Assembly (NCBI RefSeq): GCF_002887735.1
Contig: NZ_PKQP01000002.1
Coordinates: 248,001-312,000 of the forward strand
Length of the DNA: 64,000 bases
Origin: Stenotrophomonas bentonitica
GTDB lineage: Bacteria > Pseudomonadota > Gammaproteobacteria > Xanthomonadales > Xanthomonadaceae
Reading direction: 5' to 3'
Shown here: one piece after another, positions 34,618 to 50,071 of the stretch
Layout: each line of letters starts with the position of its first letter
Numbering within the stretch: position 1 is the first letter of the stretch
Made by a program: the position numbers and the translations under genes
Notes under the pieces: generated by a model
What the model was told of the DNA's origin: nothing
Database searches by the model: none
The model's input: the letters and a program-made list of their open reading frames with translations, nothing else

Positions 34618-36009
34618 ATGCTGCCCTTGGTCGCCCTGGTTGGACGGCCGAATGTCGGCAAGTCCACGCTGTTCAATGCGTTTACCCGTACGCGCGACGC
34701 GCTGGTCCATGACCAGCCCGGCGTGACCCGGGACCGTAATTACGGTGTTTGTCGTCTTGATGAAGACCACCCGTTCCTGGTGGTCGATACCGGCGGTATC
34801 GCCGGTGAAGAAGAAGGTCTGGCCGGAGCTACCGCCCGCCAGGCCCGCGCTGCTGCCGCCGAGGCGGACCTGATCCTGTTCGTGGTCGATGCCCGTGAGG
34901 GCCCGATGGACGACGAGATCCTGTCCTGGCTGCGCAAGCTGGCCCGTCCGACCCTGCTGCTGATCAACAAGATCGACGGCATGAACGAAGACACCGTGCG
35001 TTCGGAATTTGCCCGTTACGGCTTCGGCGAAATGCTGACCGTCTCGGCCGCGCACCGTCAGGGCCTGGATGATCTGCTGGACGAGGTCGTGGAACGGTTG
35101 CCGGAAGAGGGCACCACCGAGACCCTGGACACCGATCCGAACCGCATTCGCATCGCCTTCGTCGGCCGCCCCAACGTGGGCAAGTCGACGCTGGTCAATC
35201 GTCTGCTCGGCGAGGAGCGCATGATCGCCTCCGAAGTGCCCGGTACCACCCGTGATTCGATTGCGGTGGACATGGAGCGCGACGGGCGTGAGTACCGCCT
35301 GATCGATACCGCCGGCCTGCGTCGCAAGGCGCGTGTCGAGGAAGTGGTCGAGAAGTTCAGCGTCATCAAGACCCTGCAGGCCATCGAGCAGTGCCAGGTC
35401 GCGGTGCTGATGCTGGATGCCTCCGAAGGCGTGACCGATCAGGACGCCAGCGTGCTCGGCGCGGTGCTCGATGCCGGCCGTGCGCTGGTGGTGGCGATCA
35501 ACAAGTGGGATGGCCTGACCGATTACCAGCGCGAGCAGGCTGAAGCCCTGGTGTCGCGCAAGCTCGGGTTCGTGCCGTGGGCGGAAGTGGTGCGCATCTC
35601 GGCCAAGCACGGCTCGGGGCTGCGTGAGCTGTTCCGCTGCATCCATGCTGCGCACGCCTCGGCGACGCATGAGTTCAGCACCAGCGAAGTCAACAAGGCG
35701 CTGGAAACGGCCTACGAGACCAACCCGCCGCCGGCGATCCGGGGTCACGTGTCCAAGCTGCGCTACGTGCATCCGGGCGGTTCCAACCCGCCGACCTTCA
35801 TCGTCCATGGCACCCGTCTGAAAGACCTGCCGGAGTCGTACAAGCGCTATCTGGAGAACTTCTTCCGCAAGCGCTTCAAGCTGGTCGGCACGCCCGTGCA
35901 GTTCATCTTCCGCGAGGGTGTGAACCCGTACGAAGGCAAGAAGAACGTGCTCACCGAACGTCAGCTCAAGCGCAAGCGCCGCTTGATCAAGCACGTCAAG
36001 GGCAAGTGA
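34618..36009 (+). CDS. der: Ribosome-biogenesis GTPase Der (EngA)
   Basis: 463 residues with tandem GTPase domains. Both P-loops read GRPNVGKST, at residues 9-17 and 183-191. NKID and NKWD base-recognition motifs and a C-terminal KH-like domain with a basic tail follow. It acts in maturation of the 50S subunit. An AAGGAGT ribosome site precedes the ATG, and a terminator follows directly. Confidence 0.97.
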   Translation: MLPLVALVGRPNVGKSTLFNAFTRTRDALVHDQPGVTRDRNYGVCRLDEDHPFLVVDTGGIAGEEEGLAGATARQARAAAAEADLILFVVDAREGPMDDEILSWLRKLARPTLLLINKIDGMNEDTVRSEFARYGFGEMLTVSAAHRQGLDDLLDEVVERLPEEGTTETLDTDPNRIRIAFVGRPNVGKSTLVNRLLGEERMIASEVPGTTRDSIAVDMERDGREYRLIDTAGLRRKARVEEVVEKFSVIKTLQAIEQCQVAVLMLDASEGVTDQDASVLGAVLDAGRALVVAINKWDGLTDYQREQAEALVSRKLGFVPWAEVVRISAKHGSGLRELFRCIHAAHASATHEFSTSEVNKALETAYETNPPPAIRGHVSKLRYVHPGGSNPPTFIVHGTRLKDLPESYKRYLENFFRKRFKLVGTPVQFIFREGVNPYEGKKNVLTERQLKRKRRLIKHVKGK

Positions 36010-36014
36010 TGCAG

Positions 36015-36042
36015 AAAAGAGCCGGCGCAAGCCGGCTCTTTT
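36015..36042 (+). terminator. Terminator after der
   Basis: A 12-bp stem AAAAGAGCCGGC/GCCGGCTCTTTT with a GCAA loop ends the rlmN-der gene run. It is symmetrical, so it could work both ways. Confidence 0.92.
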
Positions 36043-36082
36043 CATTGGGGCGGCCGGCGCGCCCGTGCGCGATAATCCCCGC

Positions 36083-37231
36083 ATGAGCACGATCCCCGAA
36101 CTCACCCCGGCGCAGGCCCGCGAACGCCTCGCCCATGGCGCGCTGCTGATCGACATCCGCGAGGCGCACGAACGCGCCACCGGCATGGCCGAAGGTGCGC
36201 TCGGCATCGCCAAGGGCGATCTCCAGGCCGAGCCAGACGCCCACCTGCCGGCAGCCGACGGCGAGGTCGTCCTGATCTGTCAGAGCGGCAGGCGTTCGAT
36301 GGAGGCCGCGGTTTTCCTGTGGGACCTGGGCTACACGAATGTCGCCTCCGTCCACGGCGGCACCACCGCCTGGCGCGGTGACGGCCTGCCCCTGGTGCAG
36401 CCGATGCAGAGCGATGCCGAGCGCGACTTCAACGAGCGTTACTCGCGTCACCTGCTGTTGCCGCAGGTCGGTATCGAAGGCCAGAAGACGCTGCTCGCTT
36501 CGCGCGTGCTGGTGCTCGGCGCGGGCGGCCTGGGTGCACCGGCGAGCTTCTACCTGGCCGCGGCCGGGGTAGGGCACCTGCGCATCGCCGATGACGACGT
36601 GGTGGACCGCAGCAATCTGCATCGGCAGATCATCCACACCGATGCCAGCGTTGGCGAGCCCAAGGTGCTCTCCGCGCGCGCGCGCCTGCTCGCGCTCAAT
36701 CCCTCGCTGGACGTGGAGGCCGTGCAGGCGCGGGTCACCTCGGACAACATCGACACGCTGCTGGAGGGGGTCGACGTGGTGCTGGATGGTTCGGACAATT
36801 TCCCGCTGCGCTACCTGCTCAACGACGCCAGCCTGCAGCACGGCATCCCGCTGGTGTATGGCGCGGTGGAGCGCTTCACCGGCCAGGTCAGCGTGTTCGA
36901 CGCCGGCCGCCAGCGTGGCACCGCCCCGTGCTACCGCTGCCTTTTCCCCGAGCCGCCGCCGCCGGAGTTTGCGCCCAACTGCTCGGAGGCGGGCGTGCTC
37001 GGCGTGTTGCCGGGCATGGTCGGCCTGCTGCAGGCCACCGAAGTGCTCAAGCTGCTGCTCGGCATCGGCGAGCCGCTGATCGGGCGCCTGCTGACCTTCG
37101 ATGCGCTGGGCATGCGCTTCCGCGAGACGCGGCTGCGGCCCGACCCGGGTTGCCCGTTGTGCGCGCCCGGGCGCGCGTTCCCCGGGTACATCGATTACGC
37201 CGCCTTCTGCAGCGGCGGTGGAGCCGCGTAG
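36083..37231 (+). CDS. moeB: Rhodanese-MoeB fusion, adenylyltransferase for sulfur-carrier proteins
   Basis: 382 residues. The N-terminal rhodanese domain has the active Cys66 in ICQSGRRS. The C-terminal ThiF/MoeB domain has the ATP-binding GAGGLG (146-151), NLHRQIIHTD, the Cys of APNCSEAGVLG and the zinc pairs CYRC and CPLC. It adenylates the C-terminus of MoaD- or ThiS-like carriers and can add sulfur through the rhodanese. E. coli MoeB lacks the rhodanese, and MoeZ proteins have it at the other end. The stop codon TAG is the TAG of a GTAG repeat. Confidence 0.88.
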   Translation: MSTIPELTPAQARERLAHGALLIDIREAHERATGMAEGALGIAKGDLQAEPDAHLPAADGEVVLICQSGRRSMEAAVFLWDLGYTNVASVHGGTTAWRGDGLPLVQPMQSDAERDFNERYSRHLLLPQVGIEGQKTLLASRVLVLGAGGLGAPASFYLAAAGVGHLRIADDDVVDRSNLHRQIIHTDASVGEPKVLSARARLLALNPSLDVEAVQARVTSDNIDTLLEGVDVVLDGSDNFPLRYLLNDASLQHGIPLVYGAVERFTGQVSVFDAGRQRGTAPCYRCLFPEPPPPEFAPNCSEAGVLGVLPGMVGLLQATEVLKLLLGIGEPLIGRLLTFDALGMRFRETRLRPDPGCPLCAPGRAFPGYIDYAAFCSGGGAA

Positions 37232-37343
37232 ATCCACGCCATGCGTGGATGCGGTTCGCCAGGGTCCACGTAGATCCACGCCCTGCGTGGATGCCGTTGG
37301 CGAGGGGCCGCCAGGTCAGCGCAGCCAAGCATGGCGTGGCTAC
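37228..37343. repeat. Three GTAG-type REP elements, TCCACGC subtype
   Basis: Two direct copies (37228-37250, 37270-37292) read GTAGATCCACGCC(A/C)TGCGTGGAT. An inverted related copy (37323-37343) reads GTAGCCACGCCATGCTTGGCT on the minus strand. The first copy provides the moeB stop. This stem subtype differs from the GCCGACC and GCCGGCC forms elsewhere. Confidence 0.85.
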
Positions 37344-37391
37344 CGCTGGGTTAGGTCGCGATTTCGGGACGATCTGGCATCCATGTTCAAT

Positions 37392-37413
37392 ATCGTTCTG
37401 AATTCAGTACGAT
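37392..37413. promoter_or_regulatory. 22-bp near-perfect palindrome upstream of the KefB-like gene
   Basis: ATCGT-T-CTGAATTCAG-T-ACGAT, with only one mismatched base pair across the dyad, lies 82-103 bp before the antiporter start. It is probably a regulator site; the regulator is unknown and none is encoded nearby. Confidence 0.55.
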
Positions 37414-37494
37414 TAAACGCATCATCTGCGCTATTGCCCTTCCGCGCTTTGCCCTATCGTTGACCCATCTTGTGTAGTCCGGGGAAGCAACCGC

Positions 37495-39321
37495 ATGGCG
37501 GTGGAAGCAGGTGCCAGTGAACTGGTGAAAGTCGTCGCTCTGCTGGGGGCGGCCGTGGTCATGGTGCCGTTGTTCCGCCGGCTTGGGCTGGGCTCGGTGC
37601 TGGGCTATTTCGCCGCCGGGCTGGCCATCGGCCCGTTCGGGTTCGGGTGGTTCTCCGATCCGCAGGCCATCCTGCATACCGCCGAGCTTGGCGTGGTGAT
37701 GTTCCTGTTCGTGATCGGCCTGGAGATGCGGCCCTCGCATCTGTGGAGCCTGCGCAACGAGATCTTCGGACTGGGCACGCTGCAGATCGTGGTCTGCGGT
37801 ACGGTGCTGACCGGCGTGTGCATGCTGCTCGGCTTCCCGCTGCCGGTGGCCTTCATCGGCGCCGCCGGTTTCGTGTTGACCTCCACCGCGGTAGTGATGC
37901 AGTTGCTCGCCGAGCGCGGCGACATCGCGCTGCCCACCGGCCAGAAGATCGTCTCGATCCTGCTGTTCGAAGACCTGCTGATCGTGCCTCTGCTGGCCGT
38001 GGTCGCGTTCATGGCGCCGGTGCACAGCGATGCGGGCGAGAGCTCGCGCTGGGTCACCGTGGGTATCGCCGCCGGTGCGATCGTCGGCCTGGTGCTGGTC
38101 GGCCGCTTCCTGCTCAATCCGCTGTTCCGCATCCTTGCTGCCGCCAAGGCGCGCGAAGTGATGACGGCGGCCGCGCTTCTGGTTGTGCTCGGCGCCGCGC
38201 TGCTGATGCAGCTGGGTGGCTTGTCGATGGCGATGGGCGCGTTCCTCGCGGGCGTGCTGCTCAGCGAGTCCACCTTCCGCCATCAGATCGAAGCGGACAT
38301 CGAGCCGTTTCGCGGCATCCTGCTCGGCCTGTTCTTCCTCAGCGTCGGGATGGCGCTGGACCTCACCGTGGTCGCCAACAACTGGCCGCTGATCGTCTCC
38401 GGCGTGTTCGCGCTGATGCTGGCCAAGGCGGTCTGCATCTACGTGGTCGCGCGGATCCTCGGCAGTGATCATCGCCAGGCGCTGGATCGCGGCGTGGTGA
38501 TGGCGCAGGGCGGCGAGTTCGCGTTCGTGCTGTTCTCGGCCGCGGCGGTAGCCGGCGTGATTGACGTGCAGGTCAACGCCAACCTCACCGCGATCGTCGT
38601 GCTCTCGATGGCGCTGACGCCACTGTTCGTGCTGCTGCACGACAAGCTGATGCCGGATCGCGAAGTCTCGCTCGATGGCGTGGAAGAAGCCGACGGCCTG
38701 TCCGGCAGCGTGCTGCTGATCGGCTTCGGTCGCTTCGGCCAGGTGGCGAGTCAGTCGCTGCTGGCGCGCGATGTGGATGTGACCATCATCGACAACGACG
38801 TGGACATGATCCATAACGCCGAGCGCTTCGGATTCAAGATCTACTACGGCGACGGCACCCGCCTGGATGTGCTGCATGCGTCTGGCGCAGGGACAGCGCG
38901 TGCGATCGCGGTGTGCGTCAACAACGACCAGGATGCCGATCGCATCGTCGAACTGGTCACCCACGAGTTCCCCCAGGCCAAGCTGCTGGTGCGCTCGTTC
39001 GATCGCGAACATTCGCTGCGCCTGATCCATGCCGGCGTGGACTTCCAGATCCGCGAGACCTTCGAATCGGCCCTGCAGTTTGGCCAGGCTGCGCTGATGG
39101 AGCTGGGTGCCGATCCGGATGATGCGCGCGAGATCGCCGAGCAGATCCGCGAGCGGGATGCCGAACGCTTCGAGCTGGAGATGGCGGGCGGCGACCTGCG
39201 CGCCGGCGCGCACATGGTGTTCGGCAGCGCGTTGCCGGGCGTGCCGACGCCCACGCCGTTCACTGCGCCCAAGCGCAAAGCGCGCACGCTCAACGCCGAC
39301 CAGGTGCCCGAAGAAGAATAA
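37495..39321 (+). CDS. CPA2-family cation/proton antiporter, KefB/KefC type
   Basis: 608 residues: about 12 membrane segments forming a Na+/H+-exchanger-like domain, then a cytoplasmic TrkA-N domain with the nucleotide motif GFGRFG at 410-415. The length is close to KefB and KefC (about 600-620). These act as K+ efflux systems gated by glutathione adducts to acidify the cytosol against electrophiles. No KefF/KefG quinone reductase gene is adjacent, so glutathione gating is not shown. Confidence 0.88.
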   Translation: MAVEAGASELVKVVALLGAAVVMVPLFRRLGLGSVLGYFAAGLAIGPFGFGWFSDPQAILHTAELGVVMFLFVIGLEMRPSHLWSLRNEIFGLGTLQIVVCGTVLTGVCMLLGFPLPVAFIGAAGFVLTSTAVVMQLLAERGDIALPTGQKIVSILLFEDLLIVPLLAVVAFMAPVHSDAGESSRWVTVGIAAGAIVGLVLVGRFLLNPLFRILAAAKAREVMTAAALLVVLGAALLMQLGGLSMAMGAFLAGVLLSESTFRHQIEADIEPFRGILLGLFFLSVGMALDLTVVANNWPLIVSGVFALMLAKAVCIYVVARILGSDHRQALDRGVVMAQGGEFAFVLFSAAAVAGVIDVQVNANLTAIVVLSMALTPLFVLLHDKLMPDREVSLDGVEEADGLSGSVLLIGFGRFGQVASQSLLARDVDVTIIDNDVDMIHNAERFGFKIYYGDGTRLDVLHASGAGTARAIAVCVNNDQDADRIVELVTHEFPQAKLLVRSFDREHSLRLIHAGVDFQIRETFESALQFGQAALMELGADPDDAREIAEQIRERDAERFELEMAGGDLRAGAHMVFGSALPGVPTPTPFTAPKRKARTLNADQVPEEE

Positions 39322-39400
39322 GGCGCCGGCACTACCGGTGGGCGGGGCGGGCCGAATCAGGGACAATAGCCGACCGTCGCCCCCACGCCTGCCGCCCTCG

Positions 39401-40300
39401 ATGAGCTCACCGACCCCCGACACCGTCTCTTCCGCCCGCATTCTCGACGGCCGCCGCATCGCCGAAGACCTGCTGGACAGCCTCAAGGTCCGGGTCGATG
39501 CCCGCCTGGCTGCCGGTGGCAGCCGTCCGGGCCTGGCCGTGGTGCTGGTGGGTGGCGACCCGGCCTCGACCGTGTACGTGCGCAACAAGCGCCGTGCGGC
39601 CGAGAAAGTGGGCATCGAAGCCTTCGATTACGACCTGCCGGCCGGCACCACCGAGGCCGAACTGCTGACCCTGATCGACCAGCTCAACGCCGATCCCAAG
39701 ATCCACGGCATCCTGGTCCAGCTGCCGCTGCCGGGCATCCCGGACGCCAACCGCCTGATCCACCGGATCGACCCGCGCAAGGACGTGGACGGCTTCCACC
39801 CGGAAAACGTCGGCCATCTGGCCCTGCGTGAGTTCGGCCTGCGACCGTGCACCCCGCGCGGCATCGTGACCCTGCTGGGCCACACCGACCAGCCGGTGCG
39901 CGGCCGCAACGCCACCATCGTCGGTGTCAGCAACCATGTCGGCCGCCCGATGGGGCTGGAGCTGCTGATTGCCGGCTGCACCGTCACCAGCTGCCACAAG
40001 TTCACCCCCAAGGATGTGCTGGAGCAGTCTGTGCGCAACGCCGACATCCTGGTGGTCGCCGTGGGCCGCCCGGGCATCGTCCCGGGTGAATGGGTCAAGC
40101 CGGGCGCCGTGGTGATCGACGTGGGCATCAACCGCCTGGATGACGGCCGCCTGGTCGGCGATGTCGGCTTCGAGGCCGCCGCCCAGCGCGCCAGCTGGAT
40201 CACCCCTGTACCGGGTGGGGTAGGGCCGATGACCGTGGCCACGTTGATGCAGAACACCATCGAGGCGGCAGAAGGGTACGCGTCCGCGCATTCGCGCTGA
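39401..40300 (+). CDS. folD: Methylenetetrahydrofolate dehydrogenase/cyclohydrolase
   Basis: A 299-residue bifunctional one-carbon enzyme. The substrate region has [22 protein letters not shown], the hydrophobic phrase GILVQLPLP and the C-terminal [16 protein letters not shown]. The NADP loop reads [11 protein letters not shown]. The ATG at 39401 is the first compatible with the conserved N-terminal [12 protein letters not shown]. An upstream in-frame extension into the antiporter gene is spurious. Confidence 0.95.
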   Translation: MSSPTPDTVSSARILDGRRIAEDLLDSLKVRVDARLAAGGSRPGLAVVLVGGDPASTVYVRNKRRAAEKVGIEAFDYDLPAGTTEAELLTLIDQLNADPKIHGILVQLPLPGIPDANRLIHRIDPRKDVDGFHPENVGHLALREFGLRPCTPRGIVTLLGHTDQPVRGRNATIVGVSNHVGRPMGLELLIAGCTVTSCHKFTPKDVLEQSVRNADILVVAVGRPGIVPGEWVKPGAVVIDVGINRLDDGRLVGDVGFEAAAQRASWITPVPGGVGPMTVATLMQNTIEAAEGYASAHSR

Positions 40301-40304
40301 CGCT

Positions 40305-40390
40305 CCCAAGATTTGCTGCGCAAACCTTGGGCCCCCACTTACCAGCACCCACGCCCCCGCCGCTTCGCGGCCGCCCCCGAACTTCGGGGG
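40305..40390. other. Hairpin-rich gap between folD and guaB
   Basis: The 229-bp gap contains an imperfect 27-nt hairpin (CCCAAG-A-TTTGC, TGC loop, GCAAA-C-CTTGGG; 40305-40331) starting 5 bp after folD. An 8-bp-arm palindrome CCCCCGAA-C-TTCGGGGG is at 40374-40390. Neither has a U-tract. A TAAAAT box near 40493 may be the guaB -10. Confidence 0.5.
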
Positions 40391-40496
40391 CTCTCCCCCT
40401 TCCGGGACGGCGGGCGGCCCATGGCTGAACCGCAGGGCTGGGCACGCGACACAGCGTCGCATCCGCCCCCTGCCAAAGACGCCCGAATCAGGGTAA

Positions 40497-41987
<1,491 letters not shown>

Positions 41988-42000
41988 TGCGGCATGAGCA

Positions 42001-42040
42001 AAGAGGAACGAGGAAGCTGATTCCCGTTCCTCTTTCTCTA
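42001..42040 (+). terminator. Terminator between guaB and guaA
   Basis: An 11-bp stem AAAGAGGAACG/CGTTCCTCTTT with a pyrimidine-rich tail. It implies that guaA is at least partly expressed from its own promoter. Confidence 0.75.
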
Positions 42041-42098
42041 TCCGCCGCCGGTAACGACGCTGTGTTTCCCGTATTTACTCCTGCATTGCCCGGGCACC

Positions 42099-43664
<1,566 letters not shown>

Positions 43665-43672
43665 GTTGAAAG

Positions 43673-43704
43673 AACGAGGGCGCCGAGAGGCGCCCTTGTT
43701 GTTT
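43673..43704 (+). terminator. Terminator after guaA
   Basis: A 12-bp stem (AACGAGGGCGCC with GGCGCCCTTGTT, one G-T pair) followed by a T-rich tail. Confidence 0.85.
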
Positions 43705-43968
43705 GGTGAGTTGGAACTAGCGACGCTGCTATGAGCTTGGGTCTAAGCCGTGGACTATGGAAGCCCTGCCACATGATGTCTTGCATGTTTGAGTGGGACC
43801 GCGGCCTTTGGAATAATGTTGCACAACACGTTTGGTTTATTTGTTGAAGTCAACTGCTGTGTCAAGTGCTACGTCAGCCGCGCCGCCGCGGTGATCCGCT
43901 GTTCCGCTGGAGCGATCTTGATTTTTCGATTTTCTCGAGCGAAGAAGAAATTCTCACGGAGTTAAAGG
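43705..43968. other. AT-richer non-coding patch downstream of guaA
   Basis: I find no gene in this stretch. It has lower GC than its surroundings. At 43789-43798 it holds TTGAGTGGGA, repeating the last codons of guaA at 43651-43660. This may be a remnant of an island attachment site or chance. The last 50 bases contain AT-rich DNA suitable as a promoter for the next gene. Confidence 0.45.
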
Positions 43969-44655
43969 ATGCCCGAGTCGTCGCTAAAGTACAGCATCAT
44001 CGTTGCAGTTGTATCCTCGCTACTTAGCGCAGCGCTGACCCTGATAGGCGCGTTGGCGCTGCAATCGCGTGAAGCTGAGTGGAGCGAGAAGGATCAATTT
44101 TCGAAAGAGGCGGTGCAGACTTTCCACGAAACCATTTCGATTGTTGATGAAGGCTATTTGGCTCTAAAAAATCTGCAGGGAGCTGCAGATGCAAGAGGCT
44201 GGGATGAAGTCTCACTCGGCCCGTGGACCGACTACATGGACTTCAATCGTGGCTGGAATCAACGATTGATCGCGCACTACTTCAAAGTTGAGAGATACTT
44301 CGGAACGGCGATGGCCAGGCAATTGATCGAACTTCAGATTGATACGGATGCAAATTCAGGTCCGTATCCGGAAGGGAAGAAGCTTTACAACTTCAGAGCA
44401 CTGGCTGATGACGTCGAGGCTTCGATTCGGTTCGCCGCTGTAGAGAGGAGCATTGTAGATAGTGGTGAACTTGGTGAGGCTTCTACGGATTGGATTGGCG
44501 CGATCGAGAGTCATAGAAGGCGCCAAGCGGACACCTCGTTAATGCTTCTGGAATATAAGAAGGGGTCCATGCGCTTTGCCCGCAGCTTAAATGACACGCT
44601 GACTCAATTAGGTGTCAAGCAAGTAACTGTCCATCCGACGCAGGTGCAGCGTTAG
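43969..44655 (+). CDS. Orphan membrane-anchored protein of unknown function
   Basis: 228 residues that I do not recognise. One N-terminal membrane helix (residues 8-31) is followed by a mostly helical soluble domain with many charged residues and few Cys. GC content and codon choice (AGA, ATA, TTA, AAA) are unlike neighbouring genes, suggesting recent acquisition. GGAG lies 7 bp before the ATG, a good ribosome site. It stands alone between guaA and the bkd operon. A small island-borne function such as a defence or stress accessory is possible but there is no direct evidence. Confidence 0.7.
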   Translation: MPESSLKYSIIVAVVSSLLSAALTLIGALALQSREAEWSEKDQFSKEAVQTFHETISIVDEGYLALKNLQGAADARGWDEVSLGPWTDYMDFNRGWNQRLIAHYFKVERYFGTAMARQLIELQIDTDANSGPYPEGKKLYNFRALADDVEASIRFAAVERSIVDSGELGEASTDWIGAIESHRRRQADTSLMLLEYKKGSMRFARSLNDTLTQLGVKQVTVHPTQVQR

Positions 44656-44951
44656 CAGGCACAGCACTAATGCAATTTCTGCACGTGCACCTGTGAGGCT
44701 ACGACGCACCCGTGCGGGACGAGGCCGACCGTTGGTCGCGCGTGCTTTGGCAGACACATGGCCTTGGCGGAATCGTGCTGCGCTGGCCGGCGAATGGTGC
44801 CTTGGTCGAGGATAGGCCACGGCCAGTATCCATGGCTGCCCGTTGCGACGTATCGGAAGCAGCAAACAGAAACGGCCCGCAATGCGGGCCGTTTCTATTC
44901 CTGCCTGGACATCCAGCGCTGCCGATGTCTCAGCAGCGCCGTGCAGACGCC
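44656..44951. other. Gap between the orphan gene and lpd
   Basis: About 300 bp without a supported gene. It contains a degenerate GTAG-type stem without the GTAG head (GCCGACCGTTGGTCG, from about 44724) and the lpd terminator listed separately. I see nothing else. Confidence 0.5.
44868..44896 (-). terminator. Terminator of the bkd operon
   Basis: The stem AGAAACGGCCCGC pairs with GCGGGCCGTTTCT. It lies 56 bp past the lpd stop on the minus strand. Confidence 0.82.
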
Positions 44952-46358
<1,407 letters not shown>

Positions 46359-46361
46359 CGC

Positions 46362-47699
46362 TTACTCCACGAACAGCAGGGCCGGGGTTTCCAGGCGCGT
46401 ACGGATCGCCTGCACGAACTCGGCCGCATCCATGCCATCAACGATGCGATGGTCGAACGAGGACGACAGATTCATCAGCTTGCGGGCCACCACCTGGCCC
46501 TCGCGGAACATCGGGCGTTCGATGATGCGGTTCACACCGACGATCGCCACTTCCGGGTGGTTGATGATCGGCGTGGAGACCACACCGCCCACCGCACCGA
46601 GGCTGCTGATGGTGATGGTCGAGCCGGACAGCTCCTCACGCGTTGCCTTGCCCACGCGCACGGCGTTGGCCAGGCGCGCAATCTCGGTGGCGGTCTGCCA
46701 CAGATCCAGCGATTCGGCATGCGCGACCACCGGCACCGACAGGCCGACCTCGCTCTGGGTCGCGATGCCCAGCTGCACGCCTTCATAGCGGGTCACGATG
46801 TTGGCCTGGTCATCGAAGCGGGCGTTCATCTGCGGGAAGTCGCGTGCGGCCAGCACCACGGCGCGTGCCAGCAGCGGCAGCAGGGTCAGCTTGCCGCGCT
46901 CCTTGGCCCAGCGCTCGTTGAGCTTGGCGCGCAGGGCTTCCACTTCCGTGACGTCGATTTCTTCCACATAGGTGATATGCGGAATGGTCGACCAGGACTG
47001 CTGCATCTTCTGCGCGATCTTGCGGCGCAGGCCCATGATCGGCACCTGCTGCTCGCCGGTACGGCGCGCGTAGCTGCTGCCGCCGGCGCTGCTACCGACC
47101 GGCTGCGCCTTGCCACCGGCGGCGGCGTAGGCGTCCAGATCGGCCTGCAGGATGCGGCCGCCCGGGCCGGTGGCGGGCACATAGCGCAGCTCGATGCCCA
47201 GGTCCCAGGCGCGGCGGCGCACGGCCGGCGAGGCCAGCGGGGCGTCACCGGCGTTGAGCACGCCGTTGGTGACCGCGCCGCGCGCGTCCTGCTTGGCGGC
47301 AGGGGCGGGTGCGGAGGCAGCGGCAGCCTTGGCCGGCGTCGCAGCCGGTGCAGACTCCGCGGCGGCCGCAGGCGCAGGCGCGGCAGCCTTGGGTGCAGCA
47401 ACCGGTTCGGCAGGTGCGGCAGCAGCCGGCGCACTGGCGTCGCTGGCATTACCGGCACCGTCCACTTCCAGGCGGATCAGCTCGCTGCCGACGGCCATCA
47501 TCTGGCCGGGCTTGCCGCCCAGCGAGACCACCGTGCCTGAGACGGGCGAGGGGATCTCGACCATGGCCTTGTCGGTCATGACCTCGGCCACGACCTGGTC
47601 TTCGGCGACCGGGCCACCGACCTCGACCTTCCAGGTGATCAGTTCGACTTCGGCGATACCTTCACCGATGTCCGGCATCTTGATGACGTGATGTCCCAT
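46362..47699 (-). CDS. bkdB: Dihydrolipoamide acyltransferase (E2) of branched-chain 2-oxoacid dehydrogenase
   Basis: 445 residues: one lipoyl domain (lipoylated Lys44 in MTDKAMVEIP), an Ala/Pro-rich hinge of about 70 residues, a subunit-binding domain (ASPAVRRRAWDLGIELRYV) and the catalytic acyltransferase ending SSFDHRIVDGMDAAEF, with the His and Asp of the chloramphenicol-acetyltransferase-like active site. Its position between E1beta and E3 supports a branched-chain substrate. Confidence 0.92.
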   Translation of the reverse strand: MGHHVIKMPDIGEGIAEVELITWKVEVGGPVAEDQVVAEVMTDKAMVEIPSPVSGTVVSLGGKPGQMMAVGSELIRLEVDGAGNASDASAPAAAAPAEPVAAPKAAAPAPAAAAESAPAATPAKAAAASAPAPAAKQDARGAVTNGVLNAGDAPLASPAVRRRAWDLGIELRYVPATGPGGRILQADLDAYAAAGGKAQPVGSSAGGSSYARRTGEQQVPIMGLRRKIAQKMQQSWSTIPHITYVEEIDVTEVEALRAKLNERWAKERGKLTLLPLLARAVVLAARDFPQMNARFDDQANIVTRYEGVQLGIATQSEVGLSVPVVAHAESLDLWQTATEIARLANAVRVGKATREELSGSTITISSLGAVGGVVSTPIINHPEVAIVGVNRIIERPMFREGQVVARKLMNLSSSFDHRIVDGMDAAEFVQAIRTRLETPALLFVE

Positions 47700-47702
47700 G
47701 GT

Positions 47703-48746
47703 TCAGTCCTCCAGCACGCGCTGCATTGCATCGATGACCCGGGACGGACCCGGGAAGTAGTCCCATTCCTGCGCGTGCGGATACGGGGTGTCCCAGCCGG
47801 TAACGCGTTCCACCGGGGCCTGCAGGTGGTAGAAGCAGTGCTCCTGCACCAGCGCGACCAGCTCGGCGCCGAAGCCGCAGGTGCGGGTGGCTTCGTGCAG
47901 CACGATGCAGCGGCCGGTCTTCTTGACCGAGTTGACGATGGCGTCCAGGTCCAGCGGCCACAGGCTGCGCAGGTCGATCACTTCCGCGTCGATCCCGGCA
48001 TCTTCGGCGGCGGCCTTGGCTACCCACACGGTGGTGCCGTAGGTGATGATCGTCAGTGCCTTGCCTTCGCGGGCGATGGCGGCCTTGTCCAGCGGCACGT
48101 TGTAGTAGCCCTCCGGCACCAGGTTGTCCGGGTACTTGGACCACGCGGTGACCGGGCGGTCGTGGTGACCGTCGAACGGGCCGTTGTACAGGCGCTTGGG
48201 CTCCAGGAAGATCACCGGATCGTCGTTCTCGATCGAGGCGATCAGCAGGCCCTTGGCGTCGTACGGGTTGGACGGCATGACGGTGCGCAGGCCGGTGGCG
48301 TGCGCGAAGATCGCTTCCGGGCTCTGGCTGTGGGTCTGGCCACCGTAGATGCCACCGCCGCACGGGGTACGGAACACCAGCGAGGAGGTGAAGCTGCCGC
48401 CGGAGCGATAGCGCATGCGCGCCGCTTCGGACACGATCTGGTCGTAGGCCGGGTAGATGTAATCGGCGAACTGGATTTCAGCGACCGGGCGCAGGCCGTA
48501 GGCGGCCATGCCGATCGCCGCGCCGGCGATGCCGTTCTCGGAAATCGGCGCATCGAACACGCGCTGCTTGCCGTACTTGGTCTGCAGGCCATCGGTGCAG
48601 CGGAACACGCCGCCGAAGTAGCCCACGTCCTGGCCGAAGATCACCACGTTGTCGTCGCGTTCCAGCATCACGTCCATCGCCGAGCGCAGCGCCTGGATCA
48701 TGGTCATCGGCGTACCGCCGGTGTTGTTCTGTTCAATCCCGCTCAT
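47703..48746 (-). CDS. bkdA2: Branched-chain 2-oxoacid dehydrogenase E1 beta subunit
   Basis: 347 residues of the transketolase-like family. MTMIQALRSAMDVMLERDDNV at the start, FDAPISENGIAGAAIGMA, and the C-terminal domain with GTTVWVAKAAAEDAG are typical of E1beta. It forms an alpha2beta2 thiamin-diphosphate enzyme with the upstream gene. The ATG at 48746 lies 4 bp after E1alpha; the longer frame runs into that gene. Confidence 0.93.
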   Translation of the reverse strand: MSGIEQNNTGGTPMTMIQALRSAMDVMLERDDNVVIFGQDVGYFGGVFRCTDGLQTKYGKQRVFDAPISENGIAGAAIGMAAYGLRPVAEIQFADYIYPAYDQIVSEAARMRYRSGGSFTSSLVFRTPCGGGIYGGQTHSQSPEAIFAHATGLRTVMPSNPYDAKGLLIASIENDDPVIFLEPKRLYNGPFDGHHDRPVTAWSKYPDNLVPEGYYNVPLDKAAIAREGKALTIITYGTTVWVAKAAAEDAGIDAEVIDLRSLWPLDLDAIVNSVKKTGRCIVLHEATRTCGFGAELVALVQEHCFYHLQAPVERVTGWDTPYPHAQEWDYFPGPSRVIDAMQRVLED

Positions 48747-48750
48747 GTGT

Positions 48751-50025
<1,275 letters not shown>

Positions 50026-50071
50026 TCATGGAGCTACAGGCATACCGCAGGCGGGGGGCAACGGTAATGGC

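Noticed and set aside
33022..36213. 1063-codon minus-strand frame opposite yfgM, bamB and der
   Set aside because: Shadow frame caused by codon bias of well-identified plus-strand genes.
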